Of a stretch of 64,000 nucleotides of DNA, positions 19,189 through 29,071 are shown in pieces; position 1 is the stretch's first letter, and each line of letters opens with the position of its first letter. Both the position numbers and the translations under genes were made by a program. The stretch is taken from assembly GCF_902806685.2 (NCBI RefSeq), contig NC_048538.1, positions 930,001 to 994,000 of the forward strand. Reading direction: 5' to 3'. Below the pieces are notes generated by a model, which was given only the letters and a program-made list of their open reading frames with translations, made no database searches and had not been told where the DNA came from. This DNA is from Maniola hyperantus. Its lineage: Eukaryota > Arthropoda > Insecta > Lepidoptera > Nymphalidae.

Positions 19189-19405
19189 TCACTACCCCTA
19201 TTATAAATGCGAAAGTGTGTTTGTTTGTTGGTTTGTCCTTCAATCACATCGCAACGGAGCAATGGATCGACGTGATTTTTTGCATGGGTATAGTCAAAGA
19301 CCAGAAAAGTGACATAGGTTACTTTTTATACCGGAAAATTAAAGAATTCCCACGGGATTTCCAAAAACCTAAATCCACGCATACGAAGTCACGGGCGTCA
19401 GCTAG
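19189..19405 (+). mobile_element. Helitron (type 2), complete
   Basis: A then TC (19189), CTATTATAAATGCGAAAGTG, GGATCGACGTGATTTTTTGC, an ATACGAAGTCACGGGC hairpin (diverged), CTAG 19402-19405 then T. Confidence 0.87.
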
Positions 19406-19422
19406 TTCTAAAATATAACTTA

Positions 19423-20161
19423 CTAGCTGACCCGCCCCGGCTTCGCTCGGGTGGAATTTTCGAACCGCGTCATTTACGGGAGCCGCGCGGGTACCTTACT
19501 CATAGATCTAAACTCCCCTCCCGCACGCGCACCCCCGCCTTGGTGACGCCCACTTCGCAACGGGCCGTGCAGCAGAAATCGTAATATTTTAATTTCGCCA
19601 TAACTTCAAAACCAAACGTCCAATTTTAATCATTCAAAGACCAAATATTATCTCCATAAACTGTTCTTAGTGATGAAATCATTTATTTTGATAAGGATTA
19701 ATAGCATGAGTAAAATAAACGCGTTTAAATGTAGTCCAAAAAAAATTCAAGATTTTTAAATAAAAAAATGGTTGCTGTGCCTCACTCGACATAGATGGGT
19801 ATAGTGTGTCGCGGACTTTTTTGTAGATATTTATAAGATCTACAATTAATTAGAACATTTTATGGTTCTATCTTTTATAGTTTAGGCAGCGTACGCAAAA
19901 TAAGTAACTTTTCTGGTTGATTTTTTACACCTTGTGTCCGAAAAACCCAAATATCTTACGGAACCCTATTTTTTTCCAAAATAAAATATAGCCTATGTTA
20001 CTCGTGGATAATGTAGCTTTCGAATGGTGAAAGAATTTTTAAAATCGGTCCAGTAGTTTTTGAGCCTATTCAGTACAACCAAACAAACAAACAAACAAAC
20101 AAACAAACAAACAAACAAACAAAGTTTTCCTCTTTATAATATTAGTGTAGATTAGTGTAGA
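19423..20161 (-). mobile_element. Helitron (type 4), full length
   Basis: CTAG 19423-19426, GC-rich hairpin region (CCGCCCCGGCTTCGCTCGGG), GC-rich 3' block, then the body shared with 5462-6640 and (AAAC)n at 20080-20120. The 5' end ATTAGTGTAGA is duplicated (20141-20151, 20151-20161), so the exact end is ambiguous by 10 bp. Confidence 0.85.
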
Positions 20162-20189
20162 TAATATACATAATAAACATGTGGAACAG

Positions 20190-20230
20190 TGAACATCTAT
20201 CGGTTGGCGATGACGATGATGATGTATTTT
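20190..20230 (+). mobile_element. RTE 3' tail remnant
   Basis: GAACATCTATCGGTTGGCGA followed by TGATGATG matches the last bases of the RTE fragments. Confidence 0.5.
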
Positions 20231-20284
20231 ATTAATCAAAATACCTTTAATTATTAAAAACTAAATAGTCTTTAATTACTTAAA

Positions 20285-20620
20285 AACGCACATAACTCCG
20301 AAAAGTTAGAGGTGCGTGCCCGGGATCGAACCCCTGACCTCCGATTGGAAGGCGGACGTCCTAACCACTAGGCTACCACAGCTTTTTTGCGTAGTTTTGC
20401 GTGCGTTTTTAAGTAATTAAAATATCACTTGCTTTAACGGTGAAGGAAAACATCGTGATTAAACCTGCATGCCTGAGAGTTCTCCATAATGTTCTCAAAG
20501 GTGTGTGAAGTCTGCCAATCCGCACTTGGCCAACGTGGTAGACTATGGCCAAAACCCTTCTCACTCTGAGAGAAGACCCGTGCTCTGTAGTGAGCCGGCG
20601 ATGGGTTAATCATGATGATG
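20285..20620. mobile_element. SINE-B with inverted head
   Basis: 20285-20390 is the tRNA-like head in reverse (GGGATCGAACCC B box, CCACTAGGCTACCACAGC). 20400-20620 is the SINE body in forward orientation from GTGCGTTTTTAAGTAATTAA to the ATGATGATGA tail. Head and body are joined head-to-head near 20391-20405. Confidence 0.85.
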
Positions 20621-20928
20621 AAATAGTCTTCCTCAACATAAGAAACGCATTTTTATTTTATTTTAAACCAGATAATGAGCAAAACGGCGCCCCCCCCTCC
20701 AAGAATCCAAGCCACACGCCCTCCAAACTAGGACTAATCCGGAGAAACCTAAACGAATGGTAACCCTATTATGCTTAGTCCGATACACGCAACCTTTGCC
20801 TTAGTTGGGCTTTAGGTGGCTTCACTTTTATCTCCTTCGTTCTCGTATGTTCCCAGTATTTTATTCTAAGCTCTAACTATGGCATATCTATAGTTTTCTA
20901 ATCTCTTTATTAACAGGCTACTAGATTT

Positions 20929-21570
20929 TTAGGGTTCCGTACCTCAAAAGGATAAAAGGAACCCTTATAGGATCACTTTGTTGTCTGTCTGTCTGACTTC
21001 TGTCCGTCGTGTCTGTCAAGTAAACCTATACCCAGGGTGCTTTCCCGTTGACATAGAATCATGAAATTTGGCAGGTACCTAGCATGCAAGTAGGTAGGTT
21101 TTATAGCACAAGTAAAGAAATAAATCCGAAAACCGTGAATTACATCACAAAAAAAAAATTAAAATGTGTGCATGAAACAAATAATTAGTATTTTTTTTAT
21201 TTATTTTTTATTCGGATACAAGTTAACCCTTGACTGCAATCCCACCTGATGGTAAGTGACGATGCAGTCTAAGGTGGGAGCGGGCTAACCTGGAAGGAGT
21301 ATGGCAGTTTTTATTAAACCCATACACCTTTGGTTTCTACACGGCATCGTACCGGAACACTAAATCGCTTGGCGGTACGGCTTTGCCGGTAGGGTGGTAA
21401 CTAGCCACGGCCGAGGCCTCCCACCAGACCAGACCAGAAATTTTTAGAAATTATAAATTATTTAAAATTAAGTAGATTTCTATATCAAGTGGGGTATTCA
21501 TATTATATGAAATATTACCAGTACATTCTAAAACAGATTTTTATTTATTGTTGTGCATAATAGTTTTTGT
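20929..21570 (-). mobile_element. REP-F copy interrupted by SINE-A
   Basis: TTTTTAGGGTTCCGTACCTC start, CACTTTGTTGTCTGTCTGTC, AATTAGTATTTTTTT up to about 21194. It resumes near 21475 with GATTTCTATATCAAGTGGGG and runs to about 21570; the GGCCGG end is missing. Confidence 0.75.
21195..21465 (-). mobile_element. SINE-A, 5'-truncated, nested in REP-F
   Basis: T-rich tail, ATTCGGATACAAGTTAACCC, runs to CACCAGACCAGACCAGAAA and lacks the tRNA-like head. Confidence 0.82.
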
Positions 21571-21880
21571 AATTTTTGAGTCACATTTTTTTTCATAAGT
21601 TAGGTTTCTCAAACTCAATCGTTATTAATTAAGTAGGTACCATCAGAAAAACGGTCCTCACAATTCTTCACATCTTGTAAAGATAAGATTATATTGTCTT
21701 CCATCTCATACTTCACAATCGGTTATACAAAAACTTATGATCACACAAAATGTAAATAGGTTAAAAATAAATCTCTAACCATTAAAAAAATCTTCCCAAT
21801 GATAATTTCTCAAGTAAATCGTCGCGATTACTCTTGCCCAAAGAGTGAGTACCACCAATCAGCATTATTTACCTTTATGT
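21570..21880. other. unique AT-rich DNA
   Basis: Nothing recognised. Confidence 0.35.
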
Positions 21881-21934
21881 TAAGGCCATCTTATTAACAG
21901 TCGCCGAGAAACCTCATGCAAATGAAGTCTTAAA
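21881..21934 (+). repeat. 54-bp duplicated segment, copy 1
   Basis: Matches 22939-22992 in the same orientation with four mismatches. Contains the octamer ATGCAAAT (21916-21923). Function unknown. Confidence 0.7.
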
Positions 21935-21944
21935 AGGAGTTTAT

Positions 21945-22935
21945 TCGTAGTGCGTTTCAGATATACGTAGTTTGGCTTTCATTTGAACACTAACCAATCA
22001 AACTCCATGAAATTTTTTGATACGTTTTAGGGACTGATATCTATGTCTGTAGCTCACAGATTTCAGTAAAAATAACTAGTTTGTAAAGTTACACGGACTT
22101 AAAGATTTGTATGTAATTTTATAATTTTTGTAGTGTTTTACCGCACAGACGTTTAACCAACTCGGTGTGTTTTCAATTCAAGGAAATTTCTAAATAATTT
22201 TAAATACTTATAATGTTATTTGACCTGCAGCTCGTTCCAGCAACGCACAAGACTGCAAATACTATTTTATACATGGCATAATTTTGTACCTATATCAAAT
22301 ATTTGAAAAGAGCAACCGCCGAGTTTCTTGCTGGTTCTTCTCGGCAGGAAAGGCATTCCGAACCAGTGGTAGATGCATCCGACTATTCGTAAGCACTTGT
22401 AAAAGTTTATACGAATAAAAAAAAGATTTTCATTTCATTTCAAAAGATTTTCATTTCATTTCATTTCATTATTTTATTCTTGAGTGAATTCGAGAAATGA
22501 AACTAAGACTTACTTAATTGCGTTTCTATACAATTACAGAAACAACATTTAATGCCTTTATTTACGGTTTTAACAAATATTTTCTAATTATAAACACAAA
22601 AAATACGTTTACTTCAAAAACACCCACAAAACTTCAGATTCAATTGTCACAACTGTCAGTAGTGACATTTGACAAGCTAAGTCCACAGACTTCAGGATAT
22701 GTCTTTTATGCACCAAAGACAAAGTAATAAATTAAAGAAAAGCACTCATAGGTGATAGAGCACAAATAGGTGTCCATGGGTAAAGTGGTTTTCTTTACAT
22801 ACATATTAAAAATTGCAGACATTGCTATTAGTTTCTTGAACGTGTCTGCTTATTTTAATTACATCGAGTTTGATTGGTTAATATTCAAATGAGGACCAAA
22901 TTACGTTTGTATGGAGCGAGCGTCGGAGAGACTAC
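21945..22935. mobile_element. degraded TIR element containing a LINE tail
   Basis: About 21975-22015 (TTTGGCTTTCATTTGAACAC, TAACCAATCAAACTCCATG) is matched in reverse at about 22862-22912 (GAGTTTGATTGGTTAATATT, CAAATGAGGACCAAATTACG). These look like subterminal inverted repeats. The LINE end at 22230-22475 lies between. Confidence 0.5.
22230..22475 (+). mobile_element. LINE 3' end with TTTCA-type tail
   Basis: GAAAAGAGCAACCGCCGAGT, GCTGGTTCTTCTCGGC, GGCATTCCGAACCAGTGGTA, and AATAAAAAAAAGATTTTC followed by repeats of TTTCA. Coding remnant upstream resembles a LINE C-terminus. Relative at 38143-38470. Confidence 0.7.
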
Positions 22936-22938
22936 CGT

Positions 22939-22992
22939 TAAGGCCATCATATTAACTGTCGCCGAGAAGCCTCATGCAAATGAAGTGTTAAA
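22939..22992 (+). repeat. 54-bp duplicated segment, copy 2
   Basis: Second copy, 1058 bp after the first. ATGCAAAT at 22974-22981 is intact. Confidence 0.7.
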
Positions 22993-23042
22993 CAGTCTCC
23001 AAAATATCGTCGTCAGTTGTCTCATGTCACGCCGCGACAGAC

Positions 23043-23105
23043 TTATGGCGGTTCCTGACATGTTTATTCAGATATTAATGCCTTAACGTAATATTTTAAA
23101 CATAT
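23043..23105 (+). repeat. 63-bp duplicated segment, copy 1
   Basis: TTATGGCGGTTCCTGACATG..ATATTAATGCC..CGTAATATTTTAAA recurs at 24140-24202 with about seven differences. A shorter related piece (TTATGGCCGTTTCTGACATA) lies at 33508-33527. Confidence 0.65.
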
Positions 23106-23213
23106 TTCAGCTTCTACAGATATGCCTACTTTCATATCTTTCCAACTTAGTTTGGTAGATCTAGATTGTTAGCCTGAGCTTATTACCATCTCATATTATG
23201 TAAATATGTCAAC

Positions 23214-23445
23214 ACTAGCTGATGCCCGCGACTTCATCCGCGTGGAATTAGGTTTTAAAAAATCCCGTGGGATTTCTTTGATTTTCCGGGATAAAAGTGG
23301 GTATATCACTCTCCAGGTCTTTATCTATAGCCATGCAAAAAATCACGTCAATACGTTGCACCGTTGCGACGTGATTGAAGGACAAACCAACAAACCAATT
23401 AACCAACAAACAAACACACTTTCGCATTTATAATAAGGGTATTGA
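23214..23445 (-). mobile_element. Helitron (type 2), complete
   Basis: A then CTAG 23214-23217, GCCCGCGACTTCATCCGCG hairpin, TTTTCCGGGATAAAAG, GA 23444-23445 then T. Confidence 0.87.
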
Positions 23446-23497
23446 TAGTCTGTACTTTGACATACTTACTTATCCTAAAACGGAAGTTATAACAGAA

Positions 23498-23697
23498 AAT
23501 ATAATATAAGTAGTTGAGTTTGTTGTGGGCTCTTCTCAGACCTGGGCGCGTTTGGAACCCTCGTAGCTTTAGTTTTAAGTTTGCGTAATAATTATCGCCA
23601 CTATATCGTACAAATCTAACACCATACCAGACCATCAATAGGAGTAATTTATTACCTATTTTGAATAAATCATTTGACTTTGACTTTTGACTTTTGT
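23498..23697 (+). mobile_element. LINE 3' end with (TTTGAC) tail
   Basis: GGGCTCTTCTCAGACCTGGG, GTTTGGAACCCTCGTAGC, AATAATTATCGCCACTATAT, then TCATTTGACTTTGACTTTTG. Same 3' end as 3960-4126. Confidence 0.75.
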
Positions 23698-23805
23698 AGG
23701 CTGGACTACAACAGATCTAGTATTGATCAAGTCAAGTTTTTAATTACAATTTTGTACTTAAAACAATTTCTTAGATTTTCAGCCGACGTATTCGCACATA
23801 GTGAA

Positions 23806-23872
23806 AGTCCTTACACGAGACCTATGCCCAGCATTGAACGTCTTTCGGTTGACAATGATGATGATGATGATT
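23806..23872 (+). mobile_element. RTE 3' tail fragment
   Basis: AGTCCTTACACGAGACCTAT, GCCCAGCATTGAACGTCTTT, then (GATGAT)n. Confidence 0.65.
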
Positions 23873-23917
23873 CAAACATCTCTAAAGTAGACGGGCTAGA
23901 TGACCCAACTCAGTCCG

Positions 23918-24085
23918 ATTTTTTTTTTAAAGAATATTAGTCATGTTAAATGACTAATATTCCCCTTTCATCTCCAACTAAGCGTCAAGCTTGTGCTAGG
24001 AGTAGGTACGACAATAGTGCAACGGGCGGGGTTTGAACCGTCAACCTTTGGGTTTTCAGTCCACTCCTTTACCGGTTGAGCTTAA
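23918..24085 (-). mobile_element. SINE-C
   Basis: Reverse copy: T-run, AATATTAGTCATGTTAAATG, CTCCAACTAAGCGTCAAGC, GGTTTGAACC B box, head CTTTACCGGTTGAGC. Confidence 0.83.
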
Positions 24086-24139
24086 ATTAGTTGCTTAGAA
24101 CGAGACAGCCGTTAACGTGTTGGGCCATCTGTAAATGCT

Positions 24140-24202
24140 TTATGGCGGATCCCGACATGTTTATTCAAATATTAATGCCCCATCGTAATATTTTAAATAT
24201 AT
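24140..24202 (+). repeat. 63-bp duplicated segment, copy 2
   Basis: Partner of 23043-23105, 1097 bp downstream. Confidence 0.65.
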
Positions 24203-24431
24203 ACGCGCCATCTTGCGCTCAGAACCAACCTGCGTCTATTATTGTCCTCCTCCTTTATATTATAAACGTGAGTGTTATTGATTGGTTCGGGAATTTATGT
24301 TTTTTTTTATTCACGGTTTTAGTCTTTTTTTTTTTTTTTTAAGTTTGTAAGTTATGTACCCTACGTAGTTTGAAACCTTTTCGACTTTATATTTATATTC
24401 TTGGTTTGTATTAGTTTCTTCTACAATTACA

Positions 24432-24535
24432 GCACATCATCAACATCATCATCAACCGATAGACGTCCACTGCTGGACATAGGTCTCTTGTAGGGACTTC
24501 CACACGGCTCCCTGCGACTCGTCTGATGAAAATTA
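24432..24535 (-). mobile_element. RTE 3' tail fragment
   Basis: ATCATCATCAACCGATAGAC, GTCCACTGCTGGACATAGG, GACTCGTCTGATG: reverse of the RTE C-terminus and tail. Confidence 0.72.
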
Positions 24536-24744
24536 GAAACAAACAGAGACCAGAAAGTGAGTTAATATTGAAATGCCATCCGGTTCCAACTTCCAATAGA
24601 TGTTTGGGAACTAACTAAAATCGATTTTAAAATTTGTTTTGAACAGACGAACAGACAAACAAACAGTCCAACAAAACAGTGAGTTAATAAAACGTGTTTT
24701 ATTTAATACAAACAAGTAGGTACGTAGGTAGGTAGGTATAAATA

Positions 24745-24951
24745 TTATTTTATTTGCCAAGCGCCGATTATAATTGGCATATTTTGCTGATTAGTCGCCG
24801 ACTGTAAAAGATGCCGAATAGTCGGCCCATCTTTAATCTCTAAATAACCAAAATCCACAAAAGACAAAGTCGCACGGTATAAAAATCTTTTCTGCAGACT
24901 AGTAATAGAAATACTTAACACCTGTTGTGTTGTCTTAAGTCTTGATTGCAT
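24745..24951 (-). CDS. unrecognised 68-codon frame with poly(A) signal
   Basis: Minus-strand frame starting MQSRLKTTQQVLSISITSLQ and ending QQNMPIIIGAWQIK, stop at 24745. AATAAA (reverse TTTATT, 24698-24703) lies about 45 bp downstream. A GCCGACT..AGTCGGC hairpin sits inside. No family recognised; might be a last exon or chance. Confidence 0.15.
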   Translation of the reverse strand: MQSRLKTTQQVLSISITSLQKRFLYRATLSFVDFGYLEIKDGPTIRHLLQSATNQQNMPIIIGAWQIK

Positions 24952-25134
24952 ATATCAAACGAAATTGATATTTAACCTACATTAGTCATACACTCAAATG
25001 GCGACCACCCGATTGTCGCAATAAATATCGCTGATACATGACTCACGTGAGGATAGTTCTATTGCGATTAAGCGATAATCATTATACCTACATCATTATG
25101 AGTTTAATGGAGATGGACTAATAAATCTGCGTTT

Positions 25135-25250
25135 CCTGACACGTTTAACCTAAATACCTTCAAGGCAAGAGTGAATAGGCATCTTCTAGACAAGCGCGCT
25201 CCTACATAGACATCATATCTTTTTATATATCTTGCGATGAAAAAAAAAAA
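25135..25250 (+). mobile_element. LINE C-terminal/3' end fragment
   Basis: GCAAGAGTGAATAGGCATCT, TCTAGACAAGCGCGCTCCTA and an A-run; the coding echo VNRHLL-KR matches the insertion at 41956-42075. Confidence 0.6.
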
Positions 25251-25255
25251 CAATG

Positions 25256-25535
25256 TTAAGGTGATTTGATAGATCCAGCCGCGAAAATTCAAATTTTAGT
25301 TAGTTTTTCGGAAATTTGTGCAAATCTGGGAAAATTCAGAAAATTATCTTTCAAAAACAAATATGAAGTAAATGAGTGTTTTTGACCAAAGTTTTTATGG
25401 AAAAACATGTAGATGCATAAGTGTTGTGCCCGCAAAACTCATTACCATAAGCTTTCGGTGTATGATTAGTCTACTATTTTCGAAAAACTAACTAAAATTA
25501 GAATTTTTGCGGCCGGATGTATGAAACCACCTTAC
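25256..25535. mobile_element. MITE with about 55-bp terminal inverted repeats, TA-flanked
   Basis: Left TAAGGTGATTTGATAGATCC..TTAGTTAGTTTTTCG and right CGAAAAACTAACTAAAATTA..ACCACCTTA are complementary over about 55 bp with several mismatches. TA lies just outside AGGTG..CACCT, suggesting a TA target (Tc1/mariner-like). No coding capacity. Confidence 0.78.
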
Positions 25536-25774
25536 CTAATTGAATTTCGTATAAAGCAACTGCCGAATTTGTGTGTGAAAACTGCCGAATGAGTGACTGT
25601 ATAATAAGTTTAAAGTGCAAATCCTCTGACTGACGCTTGATGTGGGTCAACGAATGTTGCGTAAGTAGGCCATTCGGAGTCAATGCTACGTCGTAGGCAG
25701 GGAAATGACCTGACTTTTGCACGCTATACTAATATCAGGCAAATGATTATTAGTTATTGGATTGGGTGTAACCA

Positions 25775-26065
25775 GTACCCGTAGTACAAGATTTTAGTCT
25801 CACCAAACCAAACCAAATTCGAGAGTCGAAATACTTCCGCGTTACAGTAAAATGGACCTAAACAGCCTTGAATTGAAGTCAAATATTCAATGCCACTGAT
25901 TTTAATTTCGCAATGTTTCCGCTTGGAGCGCTGGCTGTAGAAGTGAAGACAAACTTGAGCTTTAAAAACAAGGCATTTAAGATCCAGTTTACTGTAACGC
26001 AGAAGTATTTCGACTCTCGAATTTGGTTTGGTTTGGTGAGACGTAAAATCTTGTACCACGGGTAC
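25775..26065. mobile_element. MITE with about 85-bp terminal inverted repeats
   Basis: GTACCCGTAGTACAAGATTT..CACCAAACCAAACCAAATTC..GAGAGTCGAAATACTTC is matched in reverse at the right end. The flanking sequence without it reads GTAACCAGAACGCT, which occurs unoccupied near 52612 as GTAACTAGAACGCT, giving a 3-bp CAG target duplication. The internal part recurs at 55555-55695. Confidence 0.82.
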
Positions 26066-26092
26066 AGAACGCTAAGTTTTTGCTAGCGTTCT

Positions 26093-26575
26093 GGTATGAA
26101 AATCACTAAAAACAAAATGGTCGATAGGACTCCCAATCAAGCACATGCTAGCACGTATAAAAAAACATCCGAAGATAAATAGCTCTCAGAGAGTCGCTCG
26201 AAAGAAATCTAATTTAATTTTATGTCCACATCGTCTCGTCCGTACCTGTCCTCGACCGTCATAGATTCCGATGTCGTGGACCAATTTATTGCCCTGTATA
26301 TCATCCCAACTTACGTCCGGACATAATAAGTTTCCACGCGACTAAGTCAAATTTATTGTTTATCGGCGGGAGGCTGAGAATGACGCCGTCCATCCAGCCC
26401 CTTATGGACTAAGAGCCAGCGTGCGCCAGACCTTCGTTATTTTACAAAAGCTAGAAGTTTCTCTGCGTAAGTTCCCAACACAGGGAGGAACGACCAGCGA
26501 CTATGAAGTTTGGATCTAAATGGCTTTGGGAGATAATGGTGTAAAAAATCTTACGTCAAAGTATAAAGTCTAATT
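26093..26575. other. unique DNA, no gene
   Basis: Moderate GC; no repeat family or long frame recognised. Confidence 0.35.
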
Positions 26576-26935
26576 TTTAGGGTTCCGTACCTCAAAAAGA
26601 AAAAAAATAACCCTTATTTTAGTTTTTAAAACTGTCGAGCTCGTAGTTCTAAGTTTACCTAGTTTTAATTTTTTTTTAATTTGTAACAGTTGGTTTTCTT
26701 TTTTTTTTCGTTTTTCTTGTTTTGTGAGCTGAATAAACTTTTATTTATTTTATTTTTTATTTATTTATTTATAGGATCACTCTGTGGTCTGTCCGTCTAT
26801 CTGTCTGTCGTGTATGTCAAGTAAACCTATATATACTTCACGCTGACCTAGGCAGGCAGATTTTAGTCTTATAGCACAGGAAAAAATCCGAAACGTGAAT
26901 TTGTGGTTTACATCACAAATTCAAGCTACCATGAT
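26576..26935 (-). mobile_element. REP-F copy with a nested 3'-end insertion (26622-26770)
   Basis: TTTTTAGGGTTCCGTACCTC start, then at 26622 an insert with AT-rich sequence, GTGAGCTGAATAAACTTTTA and a TTTATT-rich tail. REP-F resumes at 26772 with AGGATCACTCTGTGGTCTGT. The insert looks like a 5'-truncated retroelement tail; its family is unknown. Confidence 0.65.
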
Positions 26936-27228
26936 CCATAGTCGCTGATCGTTCTGCCCAGTGTTGGGGACAATACGCAGATAAACTATCAGCTTTTATA
27001 AAATAGCGAAGGTCTGTCACGCACTGGCTCTCTCTCTATATTATGTGTGTTACTATGTGATGTAGCTCTTAAGTCGTAAGCAGTAGGGGTCGATACATAG
27101 ACGCGTGTACGAGATGTGTCCTGTGGTCCATGTTGAAGTTTAATGTATTGAATGAATTTGTTTTCGGAAAGTAAAATTTTAGAACATACTGTGAACGCGC
27201 GTATGTTATTGAATATCTTTATTTGCTT

Positions 27229-27266
27229 ATAATAATAATAATAATAATAATAATATATAATAATAG
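27229..27266 (+). repeat. (TAA)n microsatellite
   Basis: About a dozen TAA/ATA units, directly 5' of the LINE fragment at 27267. Confidence 0.9.
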
Positions 27267-27600
27267 CCGCTGGTGGTGTACGCCGCATGAGATGGACGTC
27301 TCTCATGAACGAGAATGTCATGCGTGCGTACTACAGGGCGACAGGAGGGGAAACCGGACGGACTGGCTACCGAGCGGCAATGTACCGCGAGTTCCTGCTG
27401 CTCGAGCCGAACTTAACTGTCACGGAACAAAACCTGGCAGACCGGGCTCGGTATGCGAATGGGTTGATCCCAGTCAGCCTCGCTCAACATCTGAGGCGAC
27501 TGGGTTTCCGTGGCAGTTCGCTCGCAGCCAGGATGCAAAAAGCGGTCTTGCTGGACTCGGCTAGGATAGTCCGCCGATTTCTTCACCTGTCGCCCTGACC
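27267..27600 (+). pseudogene. Myb-like domain fragment of a LINE (Dong/R4-like?)
   Basis: Open frame GGVRRMRWTSLMNENVMRAY, then RTGYRAAMYREFLLLEPNLT, TEQNLADRARYANG, ending VRRFLHLSP with TGA at 27596-27598. RRMRWT..MN..V.RAYY with EQNLADR is the N-terminal DNA-binding region I associate with Dong/R4-type elements, which insert in TAA repeats. The TAA tract immediately upstream agrees. No RT domain follows. Family call from memory, moderate. Confidence 0.5.
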
Positions 27601-27770
27601 CCCGGCCGTTTGGTCTCCCCTGCCGGGGTGTAATCCTCCGCCCGGTACAAATATGTATGTATGTAATGTTTATGTAGGTTTATTTATTTTTATGTATGTA
27701 AGTATATTATAACTCTTTTGGCTTTTATATGTATCTATTTTGTACGCGGGCGTGAGAGTAGATGTATATC
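27601..27770. other. low-complexity ATGT-rich DNA
   Basis: TATGTATGTATG runs and T-rich sequence; nothing else seen. Confidence 0.4.
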
Positions 27771-27774
27771 CATA

Positions 27775-27945
27775 ATAATAAATATGCTTTATTGTTTACA
27801 TTATTGCTAGTAACTAGTATGTAGGTACAATGTTATATCTAATATACTATCTAAACTAAAAACTAACAATAAACAAAAGGTCGCAAACTCAGCATAGCCG
27901 AGCACTGCTCACAATGCTCGGCGCTGGTTTTCAGTTTGCGCCATA
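27775..27945 (-). mobile_element. LINE 3' UTR with covarying hairpin
   Basis: Read on the minus strand: GGCGCAAACT, GAAAACCAGC, inner stem GCCGAGCA/TGCTCGGC, ATGCTG, AGTTTGCG-A-CC (27942-27879). It then continues to ACAATAAAGCATATTTATT, with poly(A)-like AATAAA, near 27780-27800. Coding part absent (5'-truncated). Confidence 0.68.
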
Positions 27946-28450
27946 AATTTATATTGATTAATAAAAACGCACCGCGCCCGTTGCGTTATCTCTGCATTGA
28001 TCAATAAAACTTTGTATAAACTAAACCAAAACAGTGACATAAAAAGAACAAACTAAACCAAAACAATATCATAAAAAAGAACAAAATCTAAAAAATAGCA
28101 GTAAAAATAAATGTAAATATAAAAGTAAAAATATAAGTATATAAAATATAAAAAATGTCCCTTCCCAGCTTAGCCTAAAGAATAAAGCTCTTAATCATTT
28201 AAAAATACCTATCAGTAATATACAGCAACATCATCTAGTGAACATATAATTATCTTTAAAAGAAAAAACAATATATATTTGTAATAATTTGCCTAGTTTT
28301 AATGGTACTAATTATTTACTGGAAATAAATTTAGCTGCCTCTATCTGGTCATTTAAGTAAAAATTCCTTAATTTATTTTTTATCGTAATTTCGCTTGTAG
28401 GACTATTCCGACTTATATGATTTCCGTATTTTTCTTATTCATGCTATGTT
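27946..28450. other. AT-rich unique DNA
   Basis: No gene or repeat recognised. Confidence 0.35.
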
Positions 28451-28454
28451 TTTA

Positions 28455-28795
28455 AGTGCAATGCTTGGAGTTTCTCTACGTAATCAAATCAGAAATGAGG
28501 AGATCTAGGAGAACTAGAGTAACCGACATAGCTCAACGGGTTGCGAAGCTGAAGTGGCAATGGGCAGGGCACATAGTTCGTAAAATTGATAGACGTTGGG
28601 GTCCCAAGGTGCTGGAATGGCGACCTCGCAGCGGTGTTGGAAGTCCCTCTACTAGGTGGACGGACGACATCAGACGAGTCGCAGGGAGCCGCTGGATTCA
28701 GGCGGTGCAAGACCCTGGCACGTGGTAGTCCCTACAAGAGACCTATGTCCAGCAGTGAACGTCTATCGGTCGATGCTGATGATGATGAGTGTTCT
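28455..28795 (+). pseudogene. RTE-like LINE C-terminal fragment
   Basis: LGVSLRNQIRNEE, then RRTRVTDIAQRVAKLKWQWA, DRRWGPKVLEWRPR, TRWTDDIRRVAGSRW, stop in place of the usual continuation, then a GATGATGATGA tail. The open frame is interrupted by a nearby stop and a 10-bp deletion relative to 29905. Confidence 0.82.
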
Positions 28796-29071
28796 GTTTT
28801 GAGTTTGCGAACAGTGTGGTCATACTTAATTGTTTATGCTGTGGGCTGTGTACTAGATCATTCGCAATATGCTAGTGCCAAAGATGTGCCGCCTCGCTTC
28901 TTGCAACTGATGCATGATGATCCAGATTAATTAATGCGAATAAAGAAGGTTATAATTACGTTCTGTTTGCTGTATCGTTTTAATTAAAGCTACTACTTTA
29001 TTGCTCTACTTTATTTATTAGTCGGTACACATTTAAGTTGATTATTCATTAAGAGATTATACTTAATTGTT

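Noticed and set aside
25754..26059. 101-codon reverse frame
   Set aside because: Lies inside a MITE with 85-bp inverted repeats; both ends of the protein are translations of the TIR.
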